A stretch of 64,000 bases of DNA, taken from NCBI RefSeq assembly GCF_905147365.1, contig NC_056423.1, positions 10,148,501 to 10,212,500 of the forward strand, written 5' to 3'. Each line of letters begins with the position of its first letter. The first letter of the stretch is position 1. Source of the stretch: Aricia agestis. Taxonomy: Eukaryota > Arthropoda > Insecta > Lepidoptera > Lycaenidae. A program made the translations under genes and the position numbers. The notes under the pieces are model-generated. The model did not search any database. It saw only the letters and a program-made list of their open reading frames with translations, and was not told the DNA's origin. Below, piece by piece: positions 36,201 to 44,425 of this stretch.

Positions 36201-37471
36201 ATAATAACTGTTATATTTTTTAAATAAGTACCTGATTCTCACAGTCCACAGAATATTACCTGCTAATTCGTGAGGATAGAAGTTATGACCATCTCCTGCT
36301 GCGTAAGGACTATATGGTAGTTTTAAGTCATCCGGACTTCTCAGATGTGGAATATGGTTTTTGGGAGTCTCATAATACTTTGGTGACTCAGAAAATTGAT
36401 GATTCAGTGACTCATTATATGTTGGTGGTTGACCAACTCTCACTGAAAAAAAAATATTATAAAATTGTTATTATTATACTGATGATTATTTTTCATACAA
36501 CCGTTTTGTTGCTATTTTTCCACCATTACAAAAAAAAGGGTAATAACTAATAAATTAAATAAATATTTGTAAAGCATGGCAACCTACTAACAAATGATAC
36601 AAGAAATAAAAAATATACAGACGAACATAATTATAACCTCCTCCTTTTTGGAAGTCGGTTAAAAAGGAGCAAGGTGCTAAAATAAAAACCTTTATCTTTC
36701 AAAACTATTGAATGGATTTTAATGATTTTTTTTTATTGAGTATTTTCAGAGCGAAGTAACCACTCCTCAAATACTGCAGTGCCTGGGACAAGATTTTTAA
36801 ATGTCTGTATGGTTGCCCAAGCACATACGGCATTCTCGCAACATAGTCGGCCTAGTCCAGAGGAAAGAATGATTCAGTAAGTCTGGGACCAACTATGTGT
36901 GAGTTTCCTCACAATATTTTCCTTCACCGTACGAGCGTCCGAATTATTTACTAGAGATCAGAAAATGTCTCATTGGTACACGCCTCCACCCGGGAACGAA
37001 TCTGCACCCTCTAGGAGTGCAAACCAAAGGCCTCTACCAATTAGGCCATGGACGCTCACTACAATAATCAATTATATTAGATATTACAACAGTAATCAAT
37101 GGAAAATCGACACTTATGCCAACTTATTTCAGAGTTAAATTAAACCAATACCTCCATTTGTCTTTGGTCCCCCAATTGTGTGGTTACCACTCAAATTCAC
37201 AGAACTGGCATCATCGTTCAAGTTCTCATCATTCTCTAAATCTTCGAAAGCACCAACAAGATCGTGTTTAAGCTACAAAATAAAAGGAACAATAAAATAA
37301 ACAAGCACAGAAGCATTCAGACATAAGAGTGTTCAAATGTACAGTTTATACCTCCTCGTTCCTTCTTTTTGCATCTTCTAGCTCCTCCTGCTCCTCTAGT
37401 CGGTCTTGAGCACTATTATTGATGTGGAAACTAGGTGCACCTTGGAATAAACTCATCCCCGGGCCGTCCAT
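15296..37471 (-). CDS. asl: Asterless/CEP152-like centriolar coiled-coil protein, 21 coding exons
   Basis: Exons in transcript order: 37352-37471, 37152-37272, 36260-36442, 35585-35652, 35215-35359, 34898-35055, 32960-33009, 30903-30969, 30327-30497, 28182-28314, 27827-27938, 25090-25300, 23427-23606, 22758-23022, 21790-21900, 21094-21455, 20621-20902, 18234-18391, 17460-17586, 16469-16621, 15296-15382. Every junction is GT-AG and all phases close to a 1087-residue protein ending in TGA at 15298-15296. The N-terminus (MDGPGMSLFQG...) is acidic and disordered up to about residue 150, then heptad-rich coiled coil runs almost to the end, broken by a repetitive low-complexity stretch in exon 16. 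The block of exons 5-9 (KDKAELSLQESQHLL ... EKGDTINRLAGELEAAQ) matches the order of the CEP152 coiled coil (DEKDGL-LSLRESQ ... KTEIINKLTRSLEE). CEP152/Asterless recruits Plk4 and starts centriole duplication. Another long coiled-coil protein is possible; orthology needs a profile search. Confidence 0.72.
15512..15892. repeat. MITE with GGGTTGCACC-type ends and TTAACTATAACT runs
   Basis: Inverted ends AGAGTGGGTTGCA / TGCAACCCACCCT with internal runs of TAACTATAACT and TTAACTTTAACT on the left and their complementary-order counterparts on the right. It lies in the last asl intron. Confidence 0.75.
16652..16850. repeat. MITE family G, fuller copy
   Basis: Inverted arms: GTACTCGGCGAAACATGGCG on the left and CGTTTCGCCGAGTG on the right, with matching GGTCATTGACTCCCTGTCAA / TTGACAGGGAGTCAATGACC and TATATAAACCGCGATTG / CAATCGCGGTTTATAT inside. 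It lies about 30 bp upstream, in transcript sense, of the acceptor of asl exon 16469-16621. Confidence 0.85.
17731..18031 (+). mobile_element. 3' end of a non-LTR element (GGGTACGGAACCCTAAAA type)
   Basis: AATCGGCCAAGTCCGAGTCA on the left, a GACAGACAGACGGACGGACG run at 17941, and TTTGGGTACGGAACCCTAAA at the right end; a widespread lepidopteran LINE 3' tail. No ORF remains. Confidence 0.65.
18459..18634 (+). mobile_element. Short Helitron-like element
   Basis: Left TCATACTAATATTATAAAG, right GGCACAGCTAG followed by T, the end pattern of Helitrons. Intronic in asl. Confidence 0.6.
18635..19193 (+). mobile_element. Helitron-like remnant split by a MITE
   Basis: A second element of the same type, ending ...GGGACAGCTAG at 19193, is interrupted by the 267-bp MITE at 18702-18968: ACTCAATCCAT precedes it and TGAAATTTAGCATAGAGATA follows it. 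Confidence 0.6.
18702..18968. repeat. MITE H with 38-bp perfect inverted ends
   Basis: Left arm begins CAGCCTACCTAGCATACGCC; the right arm is its exact inverse over about 38 bases, up to CACTCT. A second internal palindrome (TGACATTATGAGACGAG and its inverse) lies at 18757-18798. Confidence 0.9.
19304..20458 (+). CDS. Transposon-associated coiled-coil ORF (lone ORF in asl intron)
   Basis: 384 residues from the ATG at 19304 (the reading frame is open from 19232). Residues 1-145 are helical (MALVANELLAFIQHA ...) and end in a coiled coil. The middle is Ala/Pro-rich, then comes a Ser/Arg/Lys-rich stretch with SRKATKSRK-like repeats, and a folded C-terminal 100 residues (PLYISRLHWSMEVQDVVDYI...). 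No reverse transcriptase, nuclease or zinc knuckle is seen. It lies antisense inside the asl intron between exons 18 and 17. Its 3' end is followed by AATTAAATGATTTGATTTGA at 20573, a retroposon-like tail 22 bases from the exon-17 splice donor. A decayed inverted copy of the C-terminal part lies at 33660-33810, so it is multicopy. Probably the gag-like ORF of a retroelement; family not recognised with confidence. Confidence 0.6.
   Translation: MALVANELLAFIQHAIDTMDEVSIMQICKSSFSSEEICKGKQLLYETLGQSANMPSRRRDGTERSVQDIISLLKQTDPDEVPAFVAKELHKLPPVTLDHVDVVSLLKDIRFLKEELAGVRGRLQASESTISDLRIELSQLKSGNSICRLPDADAAFVTTRRGAQASTFSPSALSSDGSTNTAAAAPAPAPLPVAPTPSPQATQKNFATVAGRPAPPPRAKTNGANESRKASKSCDTESRKATKSRKVESSRLGKDEGRRCDEEGFILVERRKKPAARNHRGTAPYVPELRLRSEVPATPLYISRLHWSMEVQDVVDYIHKKTTLRLRVERLQSRHKVNFGSFVVRVPTNLLSTFEAPEFWPMDVIYRRFRGRLRNEASHVAGKM
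21994..22153. repeat. MITE I (GCTGCGTTTCCACCAAAGATG ends)
   Basis: GGCTGCGTTTCCACCAAAGA on the left and CATCTTTGGTGGAAACGCA on the right, 160 bp apart. No ORF. Intronic in asl. Confidence 0.85.
22165..22316. repeat. Dispersed repeat related to 6000-6200
   Basis: Contains GGCAGTTGACAAACCAACGT and GGGTTTGACGTAACGCGACC, matching the 6000-6200 segment in inverse order. Confidence 0.5.
22424..22705. repeat. MITE family B, copy 1
   Basis: Inverted ends AATGGAACGAAGTTATTTC / GATAAGCAACTTCGTTCC, preceded by an AGGTGTCTAGCGACACC hairpin. It lies 52 bases from the asl exon-14 boundary at 22758. Confidence 0.8.
23220..23382. repeat. Alternating purine-pyrimidine (CA/CG) degenerate tandem repeat
   Basis: A 160-base run of CACACATACACATACGCGCG-like sequence with frequent CACGCACG and CATCCA units. 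It opens short Cys/Ala/Arg-rich reading frames on both strands that are composition artefacts. Confidence 0.85.
23965..24775. repeat. Inverted-repeat element with GCCGTGTTCGTCGGCGTA ends
   Basis: Left GGGCCGTGTTCGTCGGCGTA, right (inverted) CAGCCGTGTTCGTCGGCGTA; about 110-bp arms including TTGCGCATGTCCAAA / GGACATGCGCAATAA and GTTTACGACTTGAC, around an AT-rich centre. The first 10 bases match the ends of the element at 39554. Confidence 0.8.
24910..25062. repeat. MITE family E, full copy
   Basis: AGAGAGTTCACTGTGAAAGT and its exact inverse at the other end, then inner arms CACTTTTGTATGGG / CCCATACAAAAGTG. It ends 26 bases before the splice donor of asl exon 25090-25300. A one-sided fragment lies at 28059-28095. 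Confidence 0.9.
25433..25594. repeat. MITE family C, copy 1
   Basis: Hairpin element: TTAGGCCCGTATAAATAGTC / GACTATTTATACCGGCCTAA, with GGCTCTGTGATTGGTTGGCT in the middle. The second copy is at 46115-46277. Confidence 0.9.
26158..26453. repeat. MITE family A, full copy
   Basis: Left CATAAAGTTAATATTCCTAA, right CTAGGTATATTAACTTTATG; internal TGACGTCCAGTCGGCACGTG. Intronic in asl. Confidence 0.9.
27357..27371. repeat. Poly-C tract (C15)
   Basis: Fifteen consecutive C in an asl intron. Confidence 0.95.
28349..28930 (-). mobile_element. Helitron-like element
   Basis: On the plus strand it starts CTAGCTGTCCCGGCGAACGT, the reverse of a CTAG-type Helitron 3' end, and runs to the TATATAAGAT region near 28930. 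No RepHel protein. Intronic in asl. Confidence 0.6.
28940..29731. repeat. Inverted-repeat element with CAGAGTARACAGAACTA ends
   Basis: Left CAGAGTAAACAGAACTA, right (inverted) CAGAGTAGACAGAACTA. Inner inverted blocks include CTCCCCCAATGCG / CGCATTGGGGGAG and AATGATACCC / GGGTATCATT. About 790 bp, no ORF. Confidence 0.8.
30515..30600 (+). repeat. MITE family A, truncated copy next to an asl splice acceptor
   Basis: Left end of family A (CATAAAGTTAATATACCTAG) through GTGGTAAAAAG. In asl orientation it lies about 15 bases upstream of the acceptor of exon 30327-30497. Confidence 0.85.
30767..30884. repeat. GC-rich hairpin MITE beside asl exon 8
   Basis: TTAGGGCCAACGCTAAA and inverse TTTTAGCGTTGGCCCTTA with CTCGCGCGGG / CCCGCGCGAG inner arms. 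It ends about 17 bases from the donor of exon 30903-30969. Confidence 0.88.
30986..31292. repeat. MITE family B, copy 2
   Basis: GATGGAACGAAGTTATTTCT and inverse ATAAGGAACTTCGTTCCAAT. It starts about 16 bases from the acceptor side of asl exon 30903-30969. Confidence 0.85.
32530..32870 (+). mobile_element. Dispersed element J, copy 2
   Basis: T-run, ATGAAATAAGGGGGCAAACG, the CACCTGATGGAAAGCAACTT core and the CGAAGCATGGCTCTCCCAC end, almost identical to 43561-43888. Intronic in asl. Confidence 0.9.
33660..33810 (-). pseudogene. Decayed copy of the C-terminal end of the 19304-20458 ORF
   Basis: The plus strand (ATTCCGGAGTTTCCCCCGGA ... AACTCCGGCGCCTC ... TCTCACCACAAAGGA) is the inverse of about 20310-20440. 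Only the last part of the ORF and its tail remain. Confidence 0.75.
34218..34290 (+). repeat. Fragment of element J
   Basis: AAAGGGGCAAACAAGCAAAC and the CACCTGATGGAAAGCAACT core, then divergence. Confidence 0.7.
34637..34884. repeat. MITE family A, reverse copy at asl exon 6
   Basis: Left CATAAAGCTATAATACCCAG (decayed), right CTAGGTATATTAACTTTAAG. It ends 12 bases from the GT donor (34896-34897) of asl exon 34898-35055. Confidence 0.88.
35100..35165 (-). repeat. MITE family B fragment in a 159-bp asl intron
   Basis: TTGGAACGGAGGTCGAAGTT and CGCGCGTTGCGAAAGGGGGC match the right end of family B. It fills much of the short intron 35056-35214. Confidence 0.75.
36728..37059 (-). mobile_element. 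tRNA-derived SINE (second family)
   Basis: On the minus strand it begins GTGAGCGTCCATGGCCTAAT with A-box-like GGCCTAATTGGTAGAGGCC and B-box-like GATTCGTTCCC, then a long body ending in a T-rich tail on the plus strand at 36728. It lies between asl exons 37152-37272 and 36260-36442. Confidence 0.8.
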
Positions 37472-37911
37472 CCTTTCGATCTCAACCGTTGCTTGTAATC
37501 ATCAATACCAGTTGTAACACGTAAAGTAGATGTTAAAATTCACTCATTTTTTATTCATAAACCAATTAATATGAAGGAAAATTAAACCATGTTATGTATA
37601 GATCTATTTTTGTTGAAAAATAACGTAATACAAGAAACGCTTGTTTGTTGATACTTGATAGGTAATTTGACAATTGTTTGACAACTGTCGCAGAAAAAAA
37701 AGTACTGCATTTTTTTAAGGGGGTGACAGACGTGCGAGTAAGTACGCGGGCTTATGGCTCGACGATCTTAATCGCCTGTGTGTCAACAAAGAGCCGCGAG
37801 CCGCGTGCAGCGAGTCGCGAGCCTAGGGGCATGATAATGCAGTGTGAGCGATTCTCGTGTGTCACCAACACGAGCCGAGTAAGTTCGCGAACTTAAAACC
37901 CGCGTACTTAA

Positions 37912-38357
37912 TGTCGGCTGTACACTCTCGCTGAGACACAGCGAGGCGGCCCGAGTGCGAGAGTGTAAATGGGTGCGCTCGCCTCGTCTCGGACCCTCTC
38001 GGTCCGGTGTCGGTATTTTGCGCCCGAGACAGAGGGTCTCGCGAGGAAAGCGAGCGCATTACTGTACACTCTCGCGTTTTTTCACTACTAGTCGCGCCGC
38101 TAGACAGTGCAGAACAGAAAAATAACAATAATAAACGTCATTATCAGTCATTATCTGTGAGAAATAAAATTAAATATGATTATAGATCTTTGGATTACAT
38201 TGATATCTTTCGATGCATAGAGAAACATAATGGTCCATCTTCTCTGAGTTCATAACTGCAATTGAACTAAGCGAGAATGTACATGATCGCACTCGGGCAA
38301 GGGGCTCTCGCACGAGACTCTCGCCCGAGAGCTCTCGGCGAGAGTGTACAGCCGACA
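37912..38357. mobile_element. Non-autonomous element with piggyBac-type TTAA duplication
   Basis: Inverted ends TGTCGGCTGTACACTCTCGC (20 bp perfect) at both sides, flanked by TTAA at 37908-37911 and 38358-38361. The interior is rich in CTCTCG/CGAGAG. No transposase. TTAA targets and exact TTAA duplication are the hallmark of piggyBac elements; the terminal bases differ from the classical CCY start, so family membership is tentative. Confidence 0.85.
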
Positions 38358-38890
38358 TTAAGTTCGTACGCCTATCAGGCACTTTAGAAAAAGTTACCCT
38401 ACGGCTACGGCATTTTTATTCTTAATATGGCACTCGGATTTTTAACTATGGCCAGTGTCAAGTAAAATATGGCGGGGAAAATAAATTTGTAAAAAGATTA
38501 CAAAAAAAGTCCTTTTTGCAGATTATCGTCAAGTCGAAAGTCTAGTAAAAGGTAAAAGTCTAAAAAAAGTAGTCAGTAAAGCCAACGACATATACTACGT
38601 TACAGTCAACGAGTCAAGTCAGTTGTTTTAGTAAAGTGGTAGATCCTTTACTAAAACTTTCGATGGAGTTTTGGAAGGAACACATAATGGCACGTTTCTT
38701 GAAGTTGTATCACTTGCCCACAATTGTGCACGACATCGAATATTTATTGGTTAATATTCTACCATAGGCCTGGAGATACTGACACAAAATTCTTGGTCAT
38801 TTGTACCAGTGTGGCGGTTTTACAGGGGTATCATTACGTAAAGGCAAAAAGGAAAATGATGTCTGATTGACAAATGACAAATTAAAATAA

Positions 38891-38973
38891 TTAACGCCCA
38901 CGCGTTTGGGCTGCCAGTGCGAGCGCTATGAATCATAGCGCTCGCACTGGCAGCCCAAACGCGTAGGCGTTAA
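38891..38973. repeat. 83-bp near-perfect hairpin
   Basis: 41-base arms (38891-38931 and 38933-38973) with one mismatch around a single centre base; each end reads TTAACGCC inward. Possibly a minimal TTAA-targeted element. Confidence 0.9.
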
Positions 38974-39094
38974 TCGAACGTGTCGGATAAATAACGAGTA
39001 TCGAACGATTTGTTCCACAAAAATACTTGTATTTTCAGATAGTCGAAAAAAAATAAGTAGACGAAAGCGTAATGCCATACTGGTCGGGTGCGGC

Positions 39095-39359
39095 CATAAA
39101 GTTAATATACCTAGCGGAATAAAGAAACAAAGGCCTGAGCAAGAGAGATGTGACTATCAGTAACACTGCGTGGTAAAAAGAGACGTGTGATACATGACAG
39201 CTGCACTATTTTTTTTTGACGTCCAGTCGGCACGTGCCGCACGTTGATAATTTAATCTCATAGAATTCATGTTCAATTTCACACAGATGAAAACCAATTT
39301 TGGTTACGTTTGACAGCTCGAGATTGTTGCTCTATTCCGCTAGGTATATTAACTTTATG
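39095..39359. repeat. MITE family A, full copy
   Basis: CATAAAGTTAATATACCTAG left, CTAGGTATATTAACTTTATG right, interior as in 26158-26453. Confidence 0.92.
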
Positions 39360-39553
39360 GGTGCGGCTTACAGCCCGCCATACCGACGCGAATACGTTAA
39401 TTTTAATAAAAGAATTGAACCATTTGTACCAGGCTAATTTTTGCATAGCTAATCATCGTCGAGTAGCCATTCACGAAAATCACCTTGCCATACTTTTCCG
39501 CCAGGTCCCAATGGCCGCTATTTATTAAAGTACTCTGTGGGCCGCCATACCAA

Positions 39554-40854
39554 AAGCCGTGTTCGTTTCATTAGTCGTGTAACGTGTTCGTTTCGTTTTT
39601 CAATGCACATTGCGCATGCGCGAAGTTAAAAATTAGTGTCAGTGTCCATACTATTTTCCGGCTTCTTCTTCTTCTTCTTTTGGCGTAAGCCTCCCCATTT
39701 AGGATATTTTCCGGCTTAAATCTCTTCCGAACAATTTTCAAATTCAAAATTGCGAACATTGACAAATTTGACAGATAAGTGAAACAAAAGATACGAAAAA
39801 TCATTTACACAAAAGAGACAGTTCTATTTTTAAACGTCGAATCGTATCGCTGTCTCTTTCTTCGCCTGAGATATGACGAAAATTTGATTTTTCCAGATTG
39901 TTCGAAAAAATAATTGAAAATGTAAATAATCGAGGTATTTATTGCAATCAAGACATGTGGTAAGAGATTCCATGTGTTTTGTTTACTTTCGAGTCATAAT
40001 TGGTACATTTTCGAAACACGCACGACGTATTTTCAATTTATTTATGTAAGACAAGACGTGGCACGTTCGTGACTGCGCTCGATGCAGACTAAACAACAGA
40101 CGGCCCAATTGGGCCGTATTTGAATCTTCACAACGCGCGCGGTAGTAACATATCTGCTTTGAGTTTTTCATCATTGTTATTATAGTACCTATTTTATTGA
40201 ACACTAGCTGTTGCCCGCGACTTCGTCCGCGTGGACTTTAGTTTATAGCGCGCGGTGTTAATAAAATTGGTGTCAAAAGCTTTTTAAAACCCTGGTACCC
40301 CTTAAATCAAAATACCCAAAACAGCCGTGTAATGTGCACATAATATGATTTTTTTAAATTAAACTTTTTTATACCTTTTAAAGCTTATTTAGCGTTACAC
40401 AACTTAGCTGCATAATGCATTACACAACTTTAGCTTTGCCCAATAGCCAATACCCATAGGCCATAAACTATTTAGTAATACTAAAATATTAACTCAACAT
40501 GGTACCACCTCTTATAGAAATACATATGAGCAAGCGATAGCGCGATCTAGGCGACTATTGGCGCCATCTGTTCCAGTTTTTGGAACTAACTTAATTTGAA
40601 CAAATTTACGCATAAACACCCCCTTACAACCCCTTTTTCCAGTAAGAAGTAGCCTATGTCCTTTCTCAGGCTTTAGACTATCTGTGTACAAAATTTCATT
40701 ACAATCGGTTCCGTAGTTTTGGCGTGTAAGCGAGACAGACAGACAGACAGACAGACAGAGATACTTTCGCATTTATAATATTAGTATAGATGACACTCAA
40801 TTATGAAGTTGACAGTCAGCTGCCAAACTGCGAAAAAATGAAACGAACACGGCT
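39554..40854. mobile_element. Inverted-repeat element K, long copy with a Helitron inside
   Basis: Left AGCCGTGTTCGTTTCATT, right (inverted) AGCCGTGTTCGTTTCATTTT. A short relative at 41631-41895 has the same ends and the same TTAGTGTCAGTGT / TGACACTC blocks. The extra length comes mostly from the Helitron at 40204-40790. Confidence 0.85.
40204..40790 (-). mobile_element. Non-autonomous Helitron, complete
   Basis: On the minus strand it begins TCTATACTAATATTATAAAT and ends GGGCAACAGCTAG. It sits exactly between a host A and T, as Helitrons do, without target duplication. A GACAGACAGACAGACAGACA run lies at 40734-40760. No Rep/helicase ORF. Confidence 0.85.
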
Positions 40855-41214
40855 AGTACTGCAAAGGTGTAATTTTTTTTTCGCCAAACGATTCGAATTT
40901 CGAAATTCGAAAAGAAAAAAGGGATGACCACAGATTATGGATATAGGTAGAAGGTAGATCGCTTCAATTCTAACCTCAAACCTGCGGGGCTTAAAATGGT
41001 CACATTTAGCAATTCCTCGCAATCAATTCAGCAAATGAATTGTCAAAACTGTCAAACTGACAAATGTCAAATCAGTACAAAAATTCAGAAATGAATTGCA
41101 AGCAGATTTGCATTTTGCGATTTTAGAAAAATGAATCATATTATGATTAATATTATGATTCTTCAAAGCGACCATTTTAGCCCTGCCGTGATCTAATCTA
41201 AAGTGGCCCATTCA

Positions 41215-41283
41215 CTATCCTGCATTGCAGTCCGCCGTGCAGACTGCAGTCCGCCGGCTTATGCAGGATAGGGAATGGGCCCT
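41215..41283. repeat. Hairpin MITE (GGCCCATTC ends)
   Basis: GGCCCATTCACTATCCTGCA and inverse TGCAGGATAGGGAATGGGCC. A related short hairpin with CCCATTCAC ends occurs at 41525-41575. Confidence 0.8.
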
Positions 41284-41309
41284 TAAACTATTGAGATACT
41301 ATTACTCTA

Positions 41310-41500
41310 AGGGTCCCCGCAGACTTACAATTTAAAGTTGGCCGACTATCGTAAAAATCACAGAAATAGATCAAGATAGAAGCGCCATGCCACTCCAATT
41401 TGTATTAACACGAGCGTATGGCGCTTCTATCTTGATCTATCTCTGTGGTTTGTACGATAGTCGGCCAACTTAAAATTGTAAGTCTGCGGGGATCCTAACC
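41310..41500. repeat. MITE with GGGTCCCCGCAGACTTACAA ends
   Basis: Arms of about 80 bases: CCCCGCAGACTTACAATTT ... CACAGA-ATAGATCAAGATAG and their inverse, around ATGCCACTCC. Confidence 0.88.
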
Positions 41501-41630
41501 TTACGCAATCTGTGATCTCAAAGGACCCATTCACGGCAGGACTGCACGGCAGTCCTGCAGTGAATGGGCCTCACTGATTGGTTCACACTCGGTGTTGCCG
41601 GCCGGAAACACCGAGTGAATGGGCCTTTTA

Positions 41631-41895
41631 ACCCTGTTCGTTTCGTTTTTCAACGCACATTGCGTATGCGCAAAGTAAAAAATTAGTGTCAGTGTGAGTG
41701 TCATCAGTCATGTTCTAAAATCTAACAGAAATTGTTAGTATTTTATTCTACATATTGTGGAGCATGTTTTTTGACGGAGTTACTTTTCCTTAGTTTTAAT
41801 TATTTGTAGATTTTATTGGTATTTTAGAACATGACACTCAGTTATGAAGTTGACAGTCAGCTGTCAAACTGCGAAAAAATGAAACGAACACGGCT
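41631..41895. repeat. Element K, short copy
   Basis: CCCTGTTCGTTTCGTTTTTC left; GAAACGAACACGGCT right. The inner GTCATGTTCTAAAAT / ATTTTAGAACATGAC blocks pair. Confidence 0.85.
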
Positions 41896-41914
41896 ATAGT
41901 CGTGTTCGTTTCGT

Positions 41915-42250
41915 TTATGGAGTGTAGATGGAGGAGAACTATCTCTGTAGGTATGTAAAAAGTGTCCGCTGAAATGCGTTAAATTAGGGTGGCGCTACAG
42001 TAGCAACAGGGTAAATTTTAAATCATTTAGCAGCTTTTATTTCAGCTATTTTAGGTTATATTTTAATATACTTCAATTTATATTTTGCCACCAACGCGCA
42101 ACGACTACATTCATTCCATACCCTTTGCTGCAGCTAGCGCCACTCTTGAAGGATTTTTCAACTGTTATTTACTGCGTACAGCTGGACACTTTTTCAAATA
42201 TCCCCCATATAAGATAGTTCTCCTCCATCTACCCTCCATACTCTACAGTT
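41915..42250. repeat. Inverted-repeat element (TGGAGTGTAGATGGAGGAGAA ends)
   Basis: ATGGAGTGTAGATGGAGGAG left and CTCCTCCATCTACCCTCCAT right, 300 bases apart. Confidence 0.75.
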
Positions 42251-42270
42251 CGACAACTGACAATGCTTTA

Positions 42271-42420
42271 TTTGAACGTGGGTGACATTGACGGGAGCGC
42301 TGCTGGTAAAAGAGAACTGAACGCTTCTATTCTATTATAGAAAAACGTCATTTTTGACATATTGTGTTTGATAGTTCTCCTTTACCAGCAGCGCTCCCGT
42401 CAATGTCACCCACGTTCAAA
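42271..42420. repeat. Perfect 40-bp-arm hairpin MITE
   Basis: Arms 42271-42310 and 42381-42420 are exact inverses over 40 bases (TTTGAACGTGGGTGACATTG... outward end). The loop contains CGTCATTTTTGACA, as in 15710-15725. Confidence 0.93.
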
Positions 42421-43560
42421 ATCTTCAAATTTAAAATATCATAAATTCACCGTACATACCCTTGTTTGTTCATTTTAAGGCAGAGTCACAGAATATATAT
42501 TAGTAGTACCAACAGAATTCCCACTAGCGAAACCAGTTTAAAGAAATAACGACTCATGCTACGATACTATAAAGTTCAAATTCCGACCGCGCAGTGCTAG
42601 GTGCCAACAATTATATTTACCTACATATCCGCTCCCTTTCTATCGCATAACTCGTACCTTTTCTGACGAAATCAAGGTTTTCGCCTTTTCGAAAACAAAA
42701 TATTTTTTAATTACTATTGGTACGAATAGCAAACCTTTTTATAGTAATATAAAATTTTAGTAATCCAACCTATATTTTATAGTAGTTTTATATATATTCG
42801 ATTATTAGTGCAGGAAACTTTTACAATTTAAACATAGTACCTTGTGTTTATTTCTGTGTAGTTTGTGTTTCTTCGTATGAAATTGGTTTATTTGGTATGT
42901 TTGTATAGTTTTTATTTACTTTTTGTATTAAAAACCTGATTCAAATACATATTTTATTGGCCTTTTTAATTGTTCATTTTTATAAGATTTATAACGATTT
43001 TGTCAAAGCGGTTAAATCAGTATCATGAATTAAATTCCTCTATAATCAGTAAACAGTAAATACGCGACGAAAAATCTTGCGCGTGCGTCACCACTCACCG
43101 CTCGCTTGTGAGTCCCTATTCCCTAAGGCCCCATCCCCACTCGCGCGCGAATCGCGCGCGACGTCGCGAAATTTCCGCGAAACGTGAGTGTGGATCCGGT
43201 TCGCATATTTTTCGCACTTCGCGGCTGGTTCCCCGACCGCATCCACACTCGCGCGCGAACCGTGCGCGACGCCGCGGCGCCGCGAAATTCCTGTGAAGCA
43301 TGAGTGAGAGATCCGATTCGCATATGTTTCGCACTTCGCGGCCCTGGCTTCGTTCCCCGATTGTTGTCGGTTTTCTGTCCCGCGACAAAGAGATTTTTAT
43401 TAAATCTTTATTTTAATAAGGGCTTTTGCCATACAAGACATGCCAGCATTGTTTAGTGAACAGAATATAATTAATCCTACTTTATACTTTATTACTTTAT
43501 ATATTTTATTTACTTTATAATATTATAAAGGCGAAAGTTTGTGTGGATGTATGGATGTTT

Positions 43561-43888
43561 TTTTTTATGAAATAAGGGGGCAAACGAGCAAACGGGTCAC
43601 CTGATGGAAAGCAACTTCCGTCGCCCATGGACACTCGCAGCATCAGAAGAGCTGCAGGTGCGTTGCCGGCCTTTTAAGAGAGAATAGGGTAATAGGGGAG
43701 GGTATGGATGGGAAGGGAAGGGAATAGGGGGTGGGTAGGGAAGGAAATAAGGTAGGGGATTGGGCCTCCGGTAAACTCACTCACTCGGCGAAACACAGCG
43801 CAAGCGCTGTTTCACGCCGGTTTTCTGTGAGAACGTGGTATTTCTCCGGTCGAGCCGGCCCATTCGTGCCGAAGCATGGCTCTCCCAC
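43561..43888 (+). mobile_element. Dispersed element J, complete copy with target-site duplication
   Basis: Bounded by the perfect 12-bp direct repeat GTATGGATGTTT (43549-43560 and 43889-43900). T-rich left end, ACCTGATGGAAAGCAACTTC core, GGGAAGGGAAGG-type middle, ATGGCTCTCCCAC right end. No ORF; likely a retroposed element read from the opposite strand. Confidence 0.92.
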
Positions 43889-44320
43889 GTATGGATGTTT
43901 GTTACTCTTTCACGCAAAAACTACTGAATGTATCTGAATAAAACTTTACAATAATATAGCATATACATCAGAATAACACATATGCTACAATTTTAACTGA
44001 CTTTCAAAATGGGGGAGGGGTTATGTTCGTTTTTTATATTCAACGATTACTCCGCCGTTTGTGAACCGATTTTCAAAATTTTTCTTTTGGCGTACAGAGT
44101 GTCATCCCAATTTGGTACTATACTCACAAAAGTGGTGATCTAATGCTGGGAGCCATGACAAATGGAGGGAACTCCTTAAAATTTATATGGAAACATGTGG
44201 TGACTTCGGTTTCGTGGGAAGTAGTCTAAGCATATGCAATCAACAAGTAAGATTTTGCACCAAGGTATACCATGATTAGATTGGGAAGGTGCTGAGAGAA
44301 CTCCTTTGCATTGCTTTAAG

Positions 44321-44425
<105 letters not shown>

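Noticed and set aside
26158..39359. CRISPR-like array or regulated repeat cluster from the spaced repeats
   Set aside because: Copies are far apart, 75-300 bp long and have transposon ends; the DNA is eukaryotic.
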